Shown here piece by piece: positions 49,970-60,302 of a stretch of 64,000 bases of DNA. The position numbers and the translations under genes are program-made. The first letter of the stretch is position 1, and the number at the start of each line of letters is the position of its first letter. Source of the DNA: Paraburkholderia sp. HP33-1 (lineage in GTDB: Bacteria > Pseudomonadota > Gammaproteobacteria > Burkholderiales > Burkholderiaceae); NCBI RefSeq assembly GCF_021390595.1, contig NZ_JAJEJR010000001.1, forward strand, positions 992,001 to 1,056,000, read 5' to 3'. Under the pieces are notes generated by a model. The model was not told the origin of the DNA, did no database searches, and saw only the letters and a program-made list of their open reading frames with translations.

Positions 49970-50749
49970 ATGGACATGGGAATCGCAGGACGTACCGCGC
50001 TCGTCTGCGCGGCGAGCAAGGGTCTGGGGCGCGGCTGCGCTGAAGCGCTCGCCGCCGAGGGCGTCAACCTGACGATCGTCGCGCGCACCACCGAGACGCT
50101 TGAAGCGACCGCCGAGGCAATCCGCAAGCAGAGCGGCGTCGAGGTGAAGACGGTCGCGTGCGACATCACCACGCCCGAAGGCCGCGCGGCCGCGCTCGCC
50201 GTATGCCCGCAGCCGGATATCCTCGTCAACAACGCGGGCGGGCCGCCGCCGGGCGATTTCCGCAACTTCACGCACGAAGACTGGATTCGCGCGCTCGAAG
50301 CCAACATGCTGACGCCGATCGAGCTGATCCGTCAGACCATCGACACGATGAGCGCGCGCGGCTTCGGGCGCATCGTCAACATTACGAGCTCGGCGGTGAA
50401 GGCACCGATCGACGTGCTCGGTCTGTCGAACGGCGCGCGCTCGGGGCTGACCGGTTTCGTCGCGGGCCTCGCGCGCAAGGTCGCGCCGACCGGCGTGACG
50501 ATCAACAGCCTGCTGCCGGGGCTGTTCGACACTGACCGCATCGGGGTAACGTTCGAGGCGCAAGCGAAGACCTACAACATTTCCGTCGACGAAGCGCGCA
50601 AGCAGCGCATGAAAACGATCCCCGCCGGGCGGTTCGGCAATCGCGATGAATTCGGCCGGGCCTGCGCGTTCCTGTGCAGCGTGCATGCGGGCTATATCAC
50701 CGGGCAGAACTGGCTGATCGACGGCGGCGCTTACCCCGGTACATTCTGA
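49970..50749 (+). CDS. SDR-family protein lacking the catalytic Tyr/Lys
   Basis: The 259-aa Rossmann protein resembles 3-oxoacyl-ACP reductases. Present are the cofactor loop ASKGLGRG (about 15-22), NNAG at 87-90 and the Ser in NITSSAVKAP. Where SDR enzymes have Y-x3-K, this protein has SNGAR (Ser153, Arg157) in LGLSNGARSGLTGF. GAGGA lies 7 nt before the ATG; an upstream open frame is not used. It is divergent from upp. It may bind NAD(P) without classical dehydrogenase activity, or use a different mechanism. Confidence 0.8.
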   Translation: MDMGIAGRTALVCAASKGLGRGCAEALAAEGVNLTIVARTTETLEATAEAIRKQSGVEVKTVACDITTPEGRAAALAVCPQPDILVNNAGGPPPGDFRNFTHEDWIRALEANMLTPIELIRQTIDTMSARGFGRIVNITSSAVKAPIDVLGLSNGARSGLTGFVAGLARKVAPTGVTINSLLPGLFDTDRIGVTFEAQAKTYNISVDEARKQRMKTIPAGRFGNRDEFGRACAFLCSVHAGYITGQNWLIDGGAYPGTF

Positions 50750-50819
50750 GCGCGCCTCGCGCGAACGACACACATCACCACAACAACGATAGTTACTACG
50801 GCTTGAGGAGTCTTACGTC

Positions 50820-51209
50820 ATGACCACCCGCATTGCGCTGATCGCGCACGATCACAAGAAGGACGACATCGTCAAACTGGCCGGCGAATACGCTGCCACG
50901 CTCGCGCGCTGTGAGATCGTCGCGACCGGCACGACCGGCGGACGCATCAGCGACGCGCATGGCCTCACGGTCGAGCGCATGCTGTCGGGCCCGCACGGCG
51001 GCGACCTGCAGATCGGCGCGCAGCTCGCCGAAGGGCGCGTCGACATGGTGATTTTCCTGCGCGACCCGATGACGCCGCAGCCGCATGAGCCGGACATCAA
51101 CGCGCTCGTGCGCGCGTGCGACGTGCACAACATTCCGTGCGCGACGAACATCTCCACCGCGCGCATGGTGCTCGACGTGCTGACCCTGCGTCTTGCCGGC
51201 GAGGCGTAA
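50820..51209 (+). CDS. mgsA: Methylglyoxal synthase
   Basis: The 129-aa enzyme converts dihydroxyacetone phosphate to methylglyoxal. Catalytic residues are placed as in E. coli: Asp62 in [10 protein letters not shown] and His89 in [10 protein letters not shown] (same spacing as Asp71/His98), with the phosphate-binding [10 protein letters not shown] loop. A GAGGAG-type ribosome site precedes the ATG. It is 70 bp after the SDR gene; the quinone oxidoreductase follows and might deal with its product (inference). Confidence 0.93.
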   Translation: MTTRIALIAHDHKKDDIVKLAGEYAATLARCEIVATGTTGGRISDAHGLTVERMLSGPHGGDLQIGAQLAEGRVDMVIFLRDPMTPQPHEPDINALVRACDVHNIPCATNISTARMVLDVLTLRLAGEA

Positions 51210-51279
51210 GCCCGCGCGTCGCTGCACGGAGATCCAGACCGACATCCAGAAAACTTTCCAGGCAGATCAAGGAGACATG

Positions 51280-52254
51280 ATGGTCAAGGCAATCCGATTC
51301 GACAAAACCGGCGGCCCCGACGTAATGAAATGGGTCGACGTCGAGGTGGGCGAGCCCGGCGCGGGCGAGATCCGCATCCGTCAGACGGCGGTCGGCCTCA
51401 ACTATATCGACGTGTATTTCCGCACGGGCCTCTATCCGCTGCCGATGCCGGGCGGGCTCGGCATGGAAGCGGCCGGCGAGGTCAGCGCGGTCGGCCCGGG
51501 CGTGAGCGGTCTGAAGGTCGGCGATCGCGTCGCGTATGTCGCGCGGCCGCCTGGCGCCTATGCGCAGGAGCGCGTGCTGCAGGCCGCGCAGGTCGTCAAG
51601 CTGCCCGATGCGATCAGCGACGAGCAGGCTGCGTCGGTGATGCTGCAAGGCTTGACCGCGCAGTATCTGCTGCGCCGTACGTATAGGGTGAAGGCCGGCG
51701 ACACGATCCTGATTCAGGCCGCGGCGGGCGGCGTCGGTCTGCTGGTGTGCCAGTGGGCGAAGGCGCTCGGAGCGACGGTGATCGGCACGGTCGGCTCCGA
51801 CGAAAAAGCCGAGATCGCGAAAGCGCACGGCTGCGATCACGCGATCGTCTATACGCGCGAGAACTTCACCAAGCGTGTACGCGAGATCACCAACGGCGCG
51901 GGCGTGCCGGTCGTCTACGATTCGATCGGCAAGGACACCTTCGAAAAGTCGCTCGACTGCCTCGCGCCGCTCGGCCTGTTCGTGAGCTTCGGCAACGCGT
52001 CGGGTCCGCTGCCGCCGATCGATTCGTCGGAATTCGCGGGGCGCGGCTCGCTGTTCTTTACGCGCCCGACACTCTTCACCTATATCGCGAAACGTAGCGA
52101 TTACGAGGCGATGTCGGCCGAGCTGTTCGACGTGCTGACTTCCGGCAAGGTCAGGACGAGCATCAATCAGCGCTATGCGCTGCCTGACGTCGGGCAAGCG
52201 CATGCGGATCTCGAAGGACGGCGCACGACCGGGTCGACGATCCTGCTGCCGTAA
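51280..52254 (+). CDS. NADPH:quinone oxidoreductase, zinc-independent MDR family
   Basis: The 324-aa protein of the zeta-crystallin/QOR type. It has VGLNYIDVYFRTGLYPLPMP, LGMEAAGEVSAVGPGV and the nucleotide-binding AAAGGVGLLVCQWAKALGA, and lacks zinc ligands. AAGGAG lies 5 nt before ATG 51280 (and only 2 nt before ATG 51277), so the second is preferred. It follows mgsA by 70 bp and ends at a strong hairpin. Confidence 0.87.
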   Translation: MVKAIRFDKTGGPDVMKWVDVEVGEPGAGEIRIRQTAVGLNYIDVYFRTGLYPLPMPGGLGMEAAGEVSAVGPGVSGLKVGDRVAYVARPPGAYAQERVLQAAQVVKLPDAISDEQAASVMLQGLTAQYLLRRTYRVKAGDTILIQAAAGGVGLLVCQWAKALGATVIGTVGSDEKAEIAKAHGCDHAIVYTRENFTKRVREITNGAGVPVVYDSIGKDTFEKSLDCLAPLGLFVSFGNASGPLPPIDSSEFAGRGSLFFTRPTLFTYIAKRSDYEAMSAELFDVLTSGKVRTSINQRYALPDVGQAHADLEGRRTTGSTILLP

Positions 52255-52294
52255 AAGAAGAACCGCTAACTCAGTCAGCGATCCGCGTCATCTG

Positions 52295-52332
52295 AAAGGC
52301 CGTTTCATCGTGCGATGAAACGGCCTTTGCCG
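52295..52332 (+). terminator. Strong hairpin after the quinone oxidoreductase gene
   Basis: AAAGGCCGTTTCATCG pairs perfectly with CGATGAAACGGCCTTT around a 2-nt loop, followed by GCCGTTT. The stem is long enough to terminate transcription before the kdp operon. Confidence 0.8.
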
Positions 52333-52340
52333 TTTACGCG

Positions 52341-52370
52341 ATTTTTACGCGCACCCGGCCATCTTTGACC
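52341..52370 (+). promoter_or_regulatory. Candidate kdp promoter with KdpE-like site
   Basis: ATTTTTACGCGCACCC (52341-52356) resembles the T-run followed by ACACCC of the E. coli KdpE operator. It is followed by a -35-like TTGACC (52365-52370); the -10 is poor (CATATC about 20 nt later). This is a by-eye comparison and needs footprinting. Confidence 0.35.
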
Positions 52371-52432
52371 AGCCCTTTAGGCGGAGCGGCATATCGTTGC
52401 ATGTATCCAAAATCCGTCAATGGGGAAGAAAA

Positions 52433-52546
52433 ATGGATGTGCTGTATGTCGGGGGGCTCGTGGTATTCGCCGCGCTGACCTTTGGGCTGATTGGCGGCTG
52501 CGAGAAGCTGATGCAGTTCCGTCGTGGGCAGGGAGACCGCTCATGA
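52433..52546 (+). CDS. Small membrane protein at the head of the kdp operon, 37 aa
   Basis: The 37-codon frame MDVLYVGGLVVFAALTFGLI continues GGCEKLMQFRRGQGDRS: one hydrophobic helix and a basic tail. Its stop (TGA 52544-52546) overlaps the kdpF start (ATG 52543), so the two are translationally linked. From memory, similar small ORFs (single helix ending in C-E-K/R-L) often precede kdpF and are usually annotated only as hypothetical. A role in the Kdp complex is inferred from position. Confidence 0.7.
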   Translation: MDVLYVGGLVVFAALTFGLIGGCEKLMQFRRGQGDRS

Positions 52547-52635
52547 CCTGGATGCTTTGGCTTTCCGGCGCGTCCACCGCGCTGCTCTTCATTTATCTCG
52601 TGTATGCGCTGCTGCGCGCGGAGGACATTGAATGA
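52543..52635 (+). CDS. kdpF: Potassium-transporting ATPase F subunit
   Basis: The 30-aa single-helix peptide MTWMLWLSGASTALLFIYLV, then [10 protein letters not shown], stabilises the KdpABC complex. The length, the hydrophobic helix and the YALL-R-x-E ending are characteristic. Both ends overlap neighbours: its start overlaps the preceding small ORF and its stop overlaps the kdpA ATG. Confidence 0.92.
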   Translation: MTWMLWLSGASTALLFIYLVYALLRAEDIE

Positions 52636-54437
52636 ACGCGAACAATGTCCTGCAGGCGAGTCTTTTTATCGTCGTGCTATTGGCCGCCGCGGTGCCGGTG
52701 GCGAGCTATCTTGGTGCCGTGATGGACGGCAGCTCGCGCGTGGTGCGCTTCGGTGCGCCGCTCGAGCGGCTGCTTTACCGCATCGCGGGTGTCGATCCAT
52801 CGCAGGAAATGGGCTGGAAGCATTACGCGATTGCTACGGTCGCGTTCAACGTGCTCGGCGTGGCATTCCTGTACGTGCTGCTGCGCGTGCAGGGCTGGCT
52901 GCCGGGCAATCCGCAGCAGTTCGGCGCGATGTCGGTCGACAGCGCGTTCAACACCGCGGTCAGCTTCGTGACCAACACGAACTGGCAGGACTACACGCCC
53001 GAACAGACCGTCAGCTATCTGACGCAGATGCTCGGCATGACGGTGCAGAACTTCATGTCGGCCGCGACTGCCATCGTCGTCGTGATGGCGCTGATTCGCG
53101 GCTTCGCGCGTCATACCGCGCAGACGATCGGCAACTTCTGGGTCGACATCACTCGCGTGACGATGTACGTGCTGATTCCGATGGCGGCGCTCGTCGCGGC
53201 GCTGCTGATGAGCCAGGGCGTGATCCAGAACTTCAAGGCGTTTCAGGACGTGCCGACGCTGCAGACCACCACCTACGCCGCGCCGAAGCTCGACGCGCAA
53301 GGCAATCCGGTCAAGGACGCGAAGGGTAATCCGGTGACCGTCGACACCCAGGCGAAGACGCAGACCATCGCGATGGGTCCGGTCGCGTCGCAGGAAGCGA
53401 TCAAGATGCTCGGCACCAACGGCGGCGGCTTCTTCAACGCCAACTCCGCGCATCCGTTTGAAAACCCGACGCCGTTCTCGAACTTCGTGCAGATCTTCTC
53501 GATCCTGATCATTCCGGCCGCGCTTACGCTCGTGTTCGGCCGTGTGATCGGCGACCGCCGGCAGGGCGTGGCCGTGCTCGCCGCGATGACGATCGCGTTC
53601 GGTGTCTGCGTATTCGGCGAGATCAGCGCCGAGCAAAGCGGTAATCCGGCGTTCACCGTGCTCAACGTCGATCAGTCTGCGAGCGCACTGCAGGCGGGCG
53701 GCAATGCGGAAGGCAAGGAAACGCGCTTCGGCATCGCGCAGTCGGGCATCTTTACGGTGGCGACGACGGCGGCGTCGTGCGGCGCGGTCGTCAATACGCA
53801 CGATTCGCTGACGCCGATCGGCGGCCTGTATCCGATGCTGTTGATGCAGCTCGGCGAAGTGATCTTCGGCGGCGTCGGCTCCGGCATGTACGGGATGCTC
53901 GTGTTCGCGCTGCTCGCGGTGTTCGTCGCGGGACTGATGATCGGACGTACTCCTGAGTATGTCGGCAAGAAGATCGAAGCGTACGAGATGAAGATGGTGT
54001 CGATCGTCGTGCTGCTCACGCCGATGCTCGTGCTGGTCGGTACGTCGATCGCGGTGCTGACCGATGCGGGCAAGGCCGGCATCTCGAACCCCGGCGCGCA
54101 TGGTTTCTCCGAAATCCTCTACGCGTTCAGCTCGGTCGCGAACAACAACGGCAGCGCGTTCGCGGGTCTGACGGTGAATACGCCGTTCTACAACTGGCTC
54201 ACCGCGATCGCGATGTGGTTCGGCCGCTTCGGCACGATCGTGCCGGTGCTCGCGATCGCCGGCTCGCTCGCCGCGAAGAAGCGCATCGGCGTCACCGGCG
54301 GCACGCTGCCGACGCACGGACCGCTGTTCGTCGTGCTGCTGCTCGGCACGGTGCTGCTGGTCGGCGCGCTGACCTACGTCCCGGCGCTCGCGCTCGGCCC
54401 TGGCGTCGAGCATCTGATGATGATGGGCGTGCAGTGA
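52632..54437 (+). CDS. kdpA: Potassium-transporting ATPase A subunit (channel-like)
   Basis: The 601-aa membrane subunit holds the selectivity filter for high-affinity K+ uptake. It has about ten helices and four pore-loop repeats, and includes [20 protein letters not shown]. It is about 45 residues longer than E. coli KdpA; part of the difference is a loop around residues 215-245 with the duplicated motif GNPV ([20 protein letters not shown]). ATG overlaps kdpF by 4 nt. Confidence 0.95.
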   Translation: MNANNVLQASLFIVVLLAAAVPVASYLGAVMDGSSRVVRFGAPLERLLYRIAGVDPSQEMGWKHYAIATVAFNVLGVAFLYVLLRVQGWLPGNPQQFGAMSVDSAFNTAVSFVTNTNWQDYTPEQTVSYLTQMLGMTVQNFMSAATAIVVVMALIRGFARHTAQTIGNFWVDITRVTMYVLIPMAALVAALLMSQGVIQNFKAFQDVPTLQTTTYAAPKLDAQGNPVKDAKGNPVTVDTQAKTQTIAMGPVASQEAIKMLGTNGGGFFNANSAHPFENPTPFSNFVQIFSILIIPAALTLVFGRVIGDRRQGVAVLAAMTIAFGVCVFGEISAEQSGNPAFTVLNVDQSASALQAGGNAEGKETRFGIAQSGIFTVATTAASCGAVVNTHDSLTPIGGLYPMLLMQLGEVIFGGVGSGMYGMLVFALLAVFVAGLMIGRTPEYVGKKIEAYEMKMVSIVVLLTPMLVLVGTSIAVLTDAGKAGISNPGAHGFSEILYAFSSVANNNGSAFAGLTVNTPFYNWLTAIAMWFGRFGTIVPVLAIAGSLAAKKRIGVTGGTLPTHGPLFVVLLLGTVLLVGALTYVPALALGPGVEHLMMMGVQ

Positions 54438-54454
54438 CGCGCGGCCGCGAACCC

Positions 54455-54520
54455 ATGACCGAACCGGCGCTTGTACGGACGAAGCCTGCAAGCGCACACG
54501 GAAATTCGAGGATTCAATGA
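54455..54520 (+). CDS. Possible 21-codon ORF between kdpA and kdpB
   Basis: ATG 54455 opens [20 protein letters not shown], with its stop TGA (54518-54520) overlapping the kdpB start as ATGA. It echoes the N-terminus of KdpB (MTE...PALVR), so it may be a duplicated fragment or just chance. It could couple translation of kdpA to kdpB. No ribosome site is obvious. Confidence 0.3.
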   Translation: MTEPALVRTKPASAHGNSRIQ

Positions 54521-56628
54521 CTGAACATAACGCTACGCGGTCCATGTTCGACCCGGCGCTGGTGCGCCCGGCGATCGTGGACTCCTTTAGAAAGCTCACG
54601 CCGCGCACGCAGTTTCGCAACCCGGTGATGTTCTGCGTGTACGTCGGCAGCATTCTGACCACGATTCTGTGGATCGCCGCGCTCGGCGGCCAGGCCGAGG
54701 CGCCCGCGGGCTTCATTCTCGCGGTCACGCTGTGGCTATGGTTCACGGTGCTGTTCGCGAACTTCGCGGAGGCGCTCGCCGAAGGCCGATCGAAGGCGCA
54801 GGCCGCGTCGCTGCGCAGCGCGAAGAAAGACGTGATGGCCAAGAAGCTCAACGAGCCGCATCCGAAGTCGCCGATCCGCGTCATGACCGCGTCGGATCTG
54901 CGTAAAGGCGACGTCGTGCTGGTCGAAACCGGCGACGTGATTCCGGCCGACGGTGAAGTGGTCGACGGCGTTGCGTCGGTCGACGAATCGGCGATTACCG
55001 GTGAATCGGCGCCGGTGATCCGCGAGTCGGGCGGCGACTTTTCGTCGGTGACGGGCGGCACGCGCGTGCTGTCCGACTGGATCGTCGTGCGCGTCACCGC
55101 GAACCCGGGCGAGGCGTTTCTCGACCGCATGATCGCGATGGTCGAAGGCGCGAAGCGTCAGAAGACGCCGAACGAAATCGCGCTGACCATCCTGCTCGTC
55201 GCGCTGACGATCGTGATGCTGCTCGCCACCGCGACGCTGCTGCCGTTCTCGATGTTCTCCGTCGAGGCCGCCAAGGCTGGCCACGTGGTGACGATCACCG
55301 CGCTCGTGGCGCTGCTCGTGTGTCTGATTCCGACGACGATCGGCGGCCTGCTGTCGGCGATCGGCGTGGCCGGCATGAGCCGCATGATGCAGGCGAACGT
55401 GATCGCGACCTCGGGCCGCGCCGTCGAAGCGGCTGGCGACGTCGACGTGTTGCTGCTCGACAAGACCGGCACGATCACGCTCGGCAACCGCCAGGCGTCG
55501 CAATTCCTTCCCGCACCGGGTCTGAGCGAAGAAGCGCTTGCCGATGCGGCACAGTTGTCGTCGCTTGCCGACGAAACGCCGGAAGGCCGCAGCATCGTCG
55601 TGCTCGCGAAGCAGCGCTTCAATATCCGCCAGCGCGAGATGAGCTCATTGCACGCGACTTTTCTCGCGTTCACCGCGCAAACGCGCATGAGCGGCGTCGA
55701 TCTGTCGCCCGCGGGGACTCCCCCGGGGACGCACGGCCGCGAAATTCGCAAGGGCGCAGCCGATGCGGTCAAGCACTACGTCGAAGTGAACGGCGGCCGT
55801 TTCCCGAACGAAGTCAGCAATGCGGTCGCTGATGTCGCGCGACGCGGCAGCACCCCGCTCGTGGTCGCCGAGAAGGGCGAGCAGGGCGCGCGCGTGCTCG
55901 GCGTGATCGAGTTGAAGGACGTCGTGAAGGGCGGTATCAAGGAGCGCTTCGCCGAGTTGCGCAAGATGGGCATCAAGACCGTGATGGTGACGGGCGACAA
56001 CCGCCTGACCGCCGCCGCGATCGCGGCCGAAGCCGGCGTCGACGACTTCCTCGCCGAAGCGACGCCTGAAACGAAGCTCGCGACGATTCGCGCGCACCAG
56101 GCCGAAGGGCGTCTGGTCGCGATGACCGGCGACGGCACCAACGACGCGCCCGCGCTCGCGCAGGCCGACGTCGCGGTCGCGATGAACACCGGCACGCAGG
56201 CGGCGAAAGAGGCTGGCAACATGGTCGACCTCGATTCGAATCCGACCAAGCTGATCGAGATCGTCGAGATCGGCAAACAGATGCTGATGACGCGCGGTTC
56301 GCTGACCACGTTCTCGATCGCCAACGACGTCGCCAAGTACTTCGCGATCATTCCGGCCGCCTTTGCGTCGACGTATCCGGCGCTCAATGCGCTGAACGTG
56401 ATGCATCTGGCGACTCCGGCCTCCGCGATCATGTCGGCGGTGATCTTCAACGCGCTGATCATCGTGCTGCTGATTCCGCTGGCGCTGAAGGGCGTGCGCT
56501 ATCGCGCGCTCGGCGCGGCGATCCTGTTGCGCCGCAATCTGCTGATCTACGGCCTCGGCGGGATCATCGTGCCGTTCATCGGCATCAAGCTGATCGATAT
56601 GGTGCTCGCCGCGTTCGGCTGGGTGTGA
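54517..56628 (+). CDS. kdpB: Potassium-transporting P-type ATPase B subunit
   Basis: The 703-aa P-type ATPase energises KdpA. The phosphorylated Asp315 lies in [15 protein letters not shown]; the actuator motif ITGESAPV (about 163-170) and hinge [20 protein letters not shown] are intact. Compared with E. coli (682 aa) there is a Pro/Gly-rich insert around residues 395-407 ([12 protein letters not shown]) in the nucleotide-binding domain. Start overlaps a possible 21-codon ORF stop. Confidence 0.96.
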   Translation: MTEHNATRSMFDPALVRPAIVDSFRKLTPRTQFRNPVMFCVYVGSILTTILWIAALGGQAEAPAGFILAVTLWLWFTVLFANFAEALAEGRSKAQAASLRSAKKDVMAKKLNEPHPKSPIRVMTASDLRKGDVVLVETGDVIPADGEVVDGVASVDESAITGESAPVIRESGGDFSSVTGGTRVLSDWIVVRVTANPGEAFLDRMIAMVEGAKRQKTPNEIALTILLVALTIVMLLATATLLPFSMFSVEAAKAGHVVTITALVALLVCLIPTTIGGLLSAIGVAGMSRMMQANVIATSGRAVEAAGDVDVLLLDKTGTITLGNRQASQFLPAPGLSEEALADAAQLSSLADETPEGRSIVVLAKQRFNIRQREMSSLHATFLAFTAQTRMSGVDLSPAGTPPGTHGREIRKGAADAVKHYVEVNGGRFPNEVSNAVADVARRGSTPLVVAEKGEQGARVLGVIELKDVVKGGIKERFAELRKMGIKTVMVTGDNRLTAAAIAAEAGVDDFLAEATPETKLATIRAHQAEGRLVAMTGDGTNDAPALAQADVAVAMNTGTQAAKEAGNMVDLDSNPTKLIEIVEIGKQMLMTRGSLTTFSIANDVAKYFAIIPAAFASTYPALNALNVMHLATPASAIMSAVIFNALIIVLLIPLALKGVRYRALGAAILLRRNLLIYGLGGIIVPFIGIKLIDMVLAAFGWV

Positions 56629-56683
56629 GCGCGCAGCGCCCGCCACGCAGTGACCAGGAAATGAAAAGGGAAAGAGATCCATC

Positions 56684-57262
56684 ATGAAAAATCTGTTTCG
56701 TCCGCTGATCGTGATCTTCGCGGTGCTGACCGTGATCACCGGACTCGCTTATCCCGCGGTGATGACCGCGTTCGGCCAGGCGGCGTTCCACGAACAGGCC
56801 AATGGCAGCCTGATCGAGCAGAACGGCAAGGTGGTCGGCTCGCAGCTGATCGGCCAGCAGTTCGACGCGCCGCAGTATTTCTGGGGCCGGCTGTCGGCGA
56901 CGACGCCAATGCCGTACAACCCGCTGAACTCGGGCGGCTCGAACCTCGGGCCGAACAATCCGGCGCTGCTCGACGAGATCAAGGGCCGGCTCGCCGCACT
57001 AAAGGCAGCGGGCACTGACATGTCGAAGCCGGTGCCGGTCGATCTGGTCACGTCGTCGGGCAGCGGGCTCGATCCGGAGATCAGTCCGGCCGCCGCCGCG
57101 TATCAGATCGAGCGTGTCGCGCAGGCGCGTCACCTCGCGCCGAACGACGTGCAGGCGCTCGTCGAGCGCTACACGACGGCGCGCCAGTTCGGTGTGCTCG
57201 GCGAGCCGCGCGTGAACGTGCTGAAGCTCAATCTCGCGCTCGATGAAATGAAGCGCGGCTGA
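56684..57262 (+). CDS. kdpC: Potassium-transporting ATPase C subunit
   Basis: The 192-aa subunit has a single N-terminal membrane helix ([20 protein letters not shown]) and a periplasmic domain. It carries family motifs [39 protein letters not shown] and [12 protein letters not shown]. Length is normal. It is 55 bp after kdpB. Confidence 0.96.
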   Translation: MKNLFRPLIVIFAVLTVITGLAYPAVMTAFGQAAFHEQANGSLIEQNGKVVGSQLIGQQFDAPQYFWGRLSATTPMPYNPLNSGGSNLGPNNPALLDEIKGRLAALKAAGTDMSKPVPVDLVTSSGSGLDPEISPAAAAYQIERVAQARHLAPNDVQALVERYTTARQFGVLGEPRVNVLKLNLALDEMKRG

Positions 57263-57434
57263 CACGCCGACGCAACGCGTCGACGCAGAGGCAAGAGGAC
57301 CGCGCAGGACCGCGCTTGCGGTCCATCGATAAAACAGCGGCGTCCGCGTGGCGCCGCGCCGCCATTTGCGGGCCGGCGCGGGCCGTGCCACCATGCAGAC
57401 ACCGCCGCTCGCACGACTATCAGAACCACTGAGC

Positions 57435-60302
57435 ATGAACCGCCCCGATCCAGACGAACTGCTCGACAAGCTGCAGCGCGACGAAGAAAAACGTCAGCGC
57501 GGCAGGCTGAAAATTTTCTTCGGCGCGTCGGCCGGCGTCGGCAAGACCTATGCGATGCTGCAGGCCGCGCGCCGCCGCCAGGAAGAAGGCGTCGATGTGC
57601 TGGTCGGCATTGCCGAAACGCACGGGCGCAGCGAAACTGCCGCGCTGCTCGCAGGGCTCGACGTGCTGCCGCTCGCGCAGATCGAGTATCGCGGCCGCAA
57701 GCTCGGCGAGTTCGATCTCGACGCCGCGCTCGCGCGCAAGCCGCAACTGATACTCGTCGACGAGCTCGCGCATTCGAACGTGCAGGGCGCGCGTCATCTG
57801 AAGCGCTGGCAGGACGTCTACGAACTGCTCGACGCGGGTATCGACGTTTATACGACCGTCAACGTGCAGCACCTGGAGAGCCTGAACGACGTGGTCGGCC
57901 AGATCACGGGTATCCGCGTGTGGGAGACGGTGCCCGATCGCGTGTTCGACCATGCCGACGAAGTCACGCTCGTCGATCTGCCGGCCGAGGAACTGCTCGA
58001 CCGCATGCGCGACGGCAAGGTGTACATGGCGCAGCAGGCCGAGCGCGCGGTGCGCAACTTCTTTCGCAAGGGCAACCTGATCGCGCTGCGCGAACTGGCG
58101 CTGCGCCGCACGGCCGATCGCGTCGACGCGCAGATGCGTGAGTACCGCGCAGACCGGTCGATCCAGCGTATCTGGCAGGCGCGCGAGCGGCTGCTGGTGT
58201 GCGTCGGTCCCGGTCCGGAGGCGCCGGCGCTGGTGCGCTCGGCGGCGCGCCTCGCCGCGAGCCTGAAGGCCGACTGGCTCGCGGTTTACGTCGAAACGCC
58301 CGCGTTGCAGCGGCTGCCCGACGCGCGCCGCGAACGCACCTTGAACGCGCTGAAGCTCGCCGCCGAGCTGGGCGCCGAAACCGCGACGCTTGCCGCCACC
58401 GATGCGCTCGACGCGCTGATCGGTTACGCGCAGGCGCGCAACGTATCGAAACTGGTGGCGGGCGCATCGTCGCGCACGGGCATCAGCCGCTGGCTGCGTC
58501 GGCCGCTCGGCGAGCGCATCGCTGAGAAAAGCGGCGATCTCGATCTCACGCTGATTCGCGTGTCGTCGGAGCGCGATGGCGGCGAGCAGCGGCGTCTGCT
58601 GAGCACGACCGCGAACGCGTGGCGCGAGGCGTTGAGCGCGGCCCGCGAGCGCCGTTCGCCGCCGCGCGCGTACGCGCTCGCGCTTGCGATCGGCACGGCG
58701 ATCACGCTGCTGTCGAGCCAGCTGATCGACCACATCGATCTGACCAACCTCGTGATGCTGTATCTGCTCGGCGTGATCTTTACCGCGGTGAAGCTTGGGC
58801 GCGGGCCGGGTGTCGTGCTGTCGTTCGCGAGCGTCGCCGCGTTCGATTTCTTCTTCGTGCCGCCACGCATGTCGCTGTCGGTCTCCGATACGCAGTACCT
58901 GCTGACGTTCTTTACCATGCTGCTGACCTCGCTCGTGATCAGCCATCTGACTTCGAGCCTGCGCCGCGAGGCGAGCGTCGCGCGACGCCGTGAGCAGCGC
59001 ACCGGCGTGATGTACGAGATGACGCGCGAACTCGCCGCGGCGCTGACCACCGAGCAGATCGTCGGCATCGGCACCCGGCACGTGAGCGAGGTGTTCGGCG
59101 CGCGCGTCGCGATTCTGCTGCCCGACAGTGTCGATACGGTCAAACAGAAGATCGAGGACCCCGACGCGGCGATCACGCTCGAAGGCGACGCGCTCGATCT
59201 CGACGTCGGCCAGTGGGTCTACGACCAGCAGAAGCCGGCCGGTCACGGCACCGACACCTTGCCGGCCGCGGCGGCGCTGTATTTGCCGCTGAAGGCGCCG
59301 ATGCGCACGCGCGGCGTGCTCGCGGTCGTCGTGCGCGACGAGCGCGAGCTGACCGTGCCCGAGCAGCGGCGCATGCTCGATGCGTTCGCCGCGCAGATCG
59401 CGCTCGCGCTCGAACGCGTGCACTACGTCGATATCGCGCGCGATGCGCTCGTGAACATGGAATCGGAACGGTTGCGCAATTCGCTGCTGTCGGCGATTTC
59501 GCACGATCTGCGCACGCCGCTGACGACGATCGTGGGGTTTTCGTCGATGCTCGCGCAAGGGCGGCAGGGGCGAGGGGCTCACGAGCTGGATGCCGCGTCG
59601 ACCGAGGCGCCATCGGTCGCGCGGCGCAGCGACGAACTCGTCGACGCGATCCACGAAGAGGCGCTGCGCATGACCGGCATCGTCACGAACCTGCTCGACA
59701 TGGCACGCTTGCAGGCCGGTAGCCTGCAACTGAACCAGCAATGGACGCTGCTCGAGGAGACCGTCGGCGCCGCGCTGCGCGCCTGCAAGCGCGTGCTCGC
59801 GGACCGTCGGGTGCAGGTCACGCTGCCGGCCGATCTGCCGCTGCTGCATCTCGACGCGGTGCTGATGGAGCGGCTCTTCTCGAACCTGTTCGAGAACGCG
59901 GCCAAATACACTCCGTCCGGCACGCCGCTCGCGATCGGCGCGCAGCAGATCGACGCTGACGGCGCGTCGTTCGTGCGCATCACGATCGATGACAACGGCC
60001 CCGGCCTGCCCGCCGGCATGGAAGCGCGCGTGTTCGAGAAATTCACGCGCGGCGAGAAGGAGTCGGCGAAACCGGGCATCGGCCTTGGGCTCGCAATCTG
60101 CCGCGCGATCGTCGAGGCGCACGGCGGTACAATCGGCGCGCTCAACCGGATTGCCGCCGATGGCCACGTCGAAGGCGCGCGCTTCTGGTTCACGCTACCG
60201 GTGAAGACGCCGCCCGCCGCACCCGATACGCTCGAAGACGAAGGCGTCACCACCGCCGCCGCCGCCGACCTCAATCCGCTCACCCGACCCACCCATGAGT
60301 GA
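57435..60302 (+). CDS. kdpD: Turgor/potassium sensor histidine kinase
   Basis: The 955-aa sensor detects low K+ and controls KdpE. Domains in order: KdpD N-terminal domain with Walker-like GASAGVGKTY (about 28-40), a universal-stress-like domain (about 250-370), a four-helix membrane unit (about 400-510), GAF-like region (about 530-660), HisKA with His690 in LSAISHDLRTPLTTI, and HATPase (LFENAAKYTPSG, DNGPGLP, GIGLGLAICRAI). The start was set at MNRPDPDELLDKL, which matches family N-termini better than an upstream in-frame ATG. Confidence 0.95.
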   Translation: MNRPDPDELLDKLQRDEEKRQRGRLKIFFGASAGVGKTYAMLQAARRRQEEGVDVLVGIAETHGRSETAALLAGLDVLPLAQIEYRGRKLGEFDLDAALARKPQLILVDELAHSNVQGARHLKRWQDVYELLDAGIDVYTTVNVQHLESLNDVVGQITGIRVWETVPDRVFDHADEVTLVDLPAEELLDRMRDGKVYMAQQAERAVRNFFRKGNLIALRELALRRTADRVDAQMREYRADRSIQRIWQARERLLVCVGPGPEAPALVRSAARLAASLKADWLAVYVETPALQRLPDARRERTLNALKLAAELGAETATLAATDALDALIGYAQARNVSKLVAGASSRTGISRWLRRPLGERIAEKSGDLDLTLIRVSSERDGGEQRRLLSTTANAWREALSAARERRSPPRAYALALAIGTAITLLSSQLIDHIDLTNLVMLYLLGVIFTAVKLGRGPGVVLSFASVAAFDFFFVPPRMSLSVSDTQYLLTFFTMLLTSLVISHLTSSLRREASVARRREQRTGVMYEMTRELAAALTTEQIVGIGTRHVSEVFGARVAILLPDSVDTVKQKIEDPDAAITLEGDALDLDVGQWVYDQQKPAGHGTDTLPAAAALYLPLKAPMRTRGVLAVVVRDERELTVPEQRRMLDAFAAQIALALERVHYVDIARDALVNMESERLRNSLLSAISHDLRTPLTTIVGFSSMLAQGRQGRGAHELDAASTEAPSVARRSDELVDAIHEEALRMTGIVTNLLDMARLQAGSLQLNQQWTLLEETVGAALRACKRVLADRRVQVTLPADLPLLHLDAVLMERLFSNLFENAAKYTPSGTPLAIGAQQIDADGASFVRITIDDNGPGLPAGMEARVFEKFTRGEKESAKPGIGLGLAICRAIVEAHGGTIGALNRIAADGHVEGARFWFTLPVKTPPAAPDTLEDEGVTTAAAADLNPLTRPTHE

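Noticed and set aside
57420..60167. 915-codon open frame antisense to kdpD
   Set aside because: It is the mirror frame of a GC3-rich gene, is dominated by Arg/Gln/His/Ala, has no domain signatures, and kdpD itself is unmistakable.
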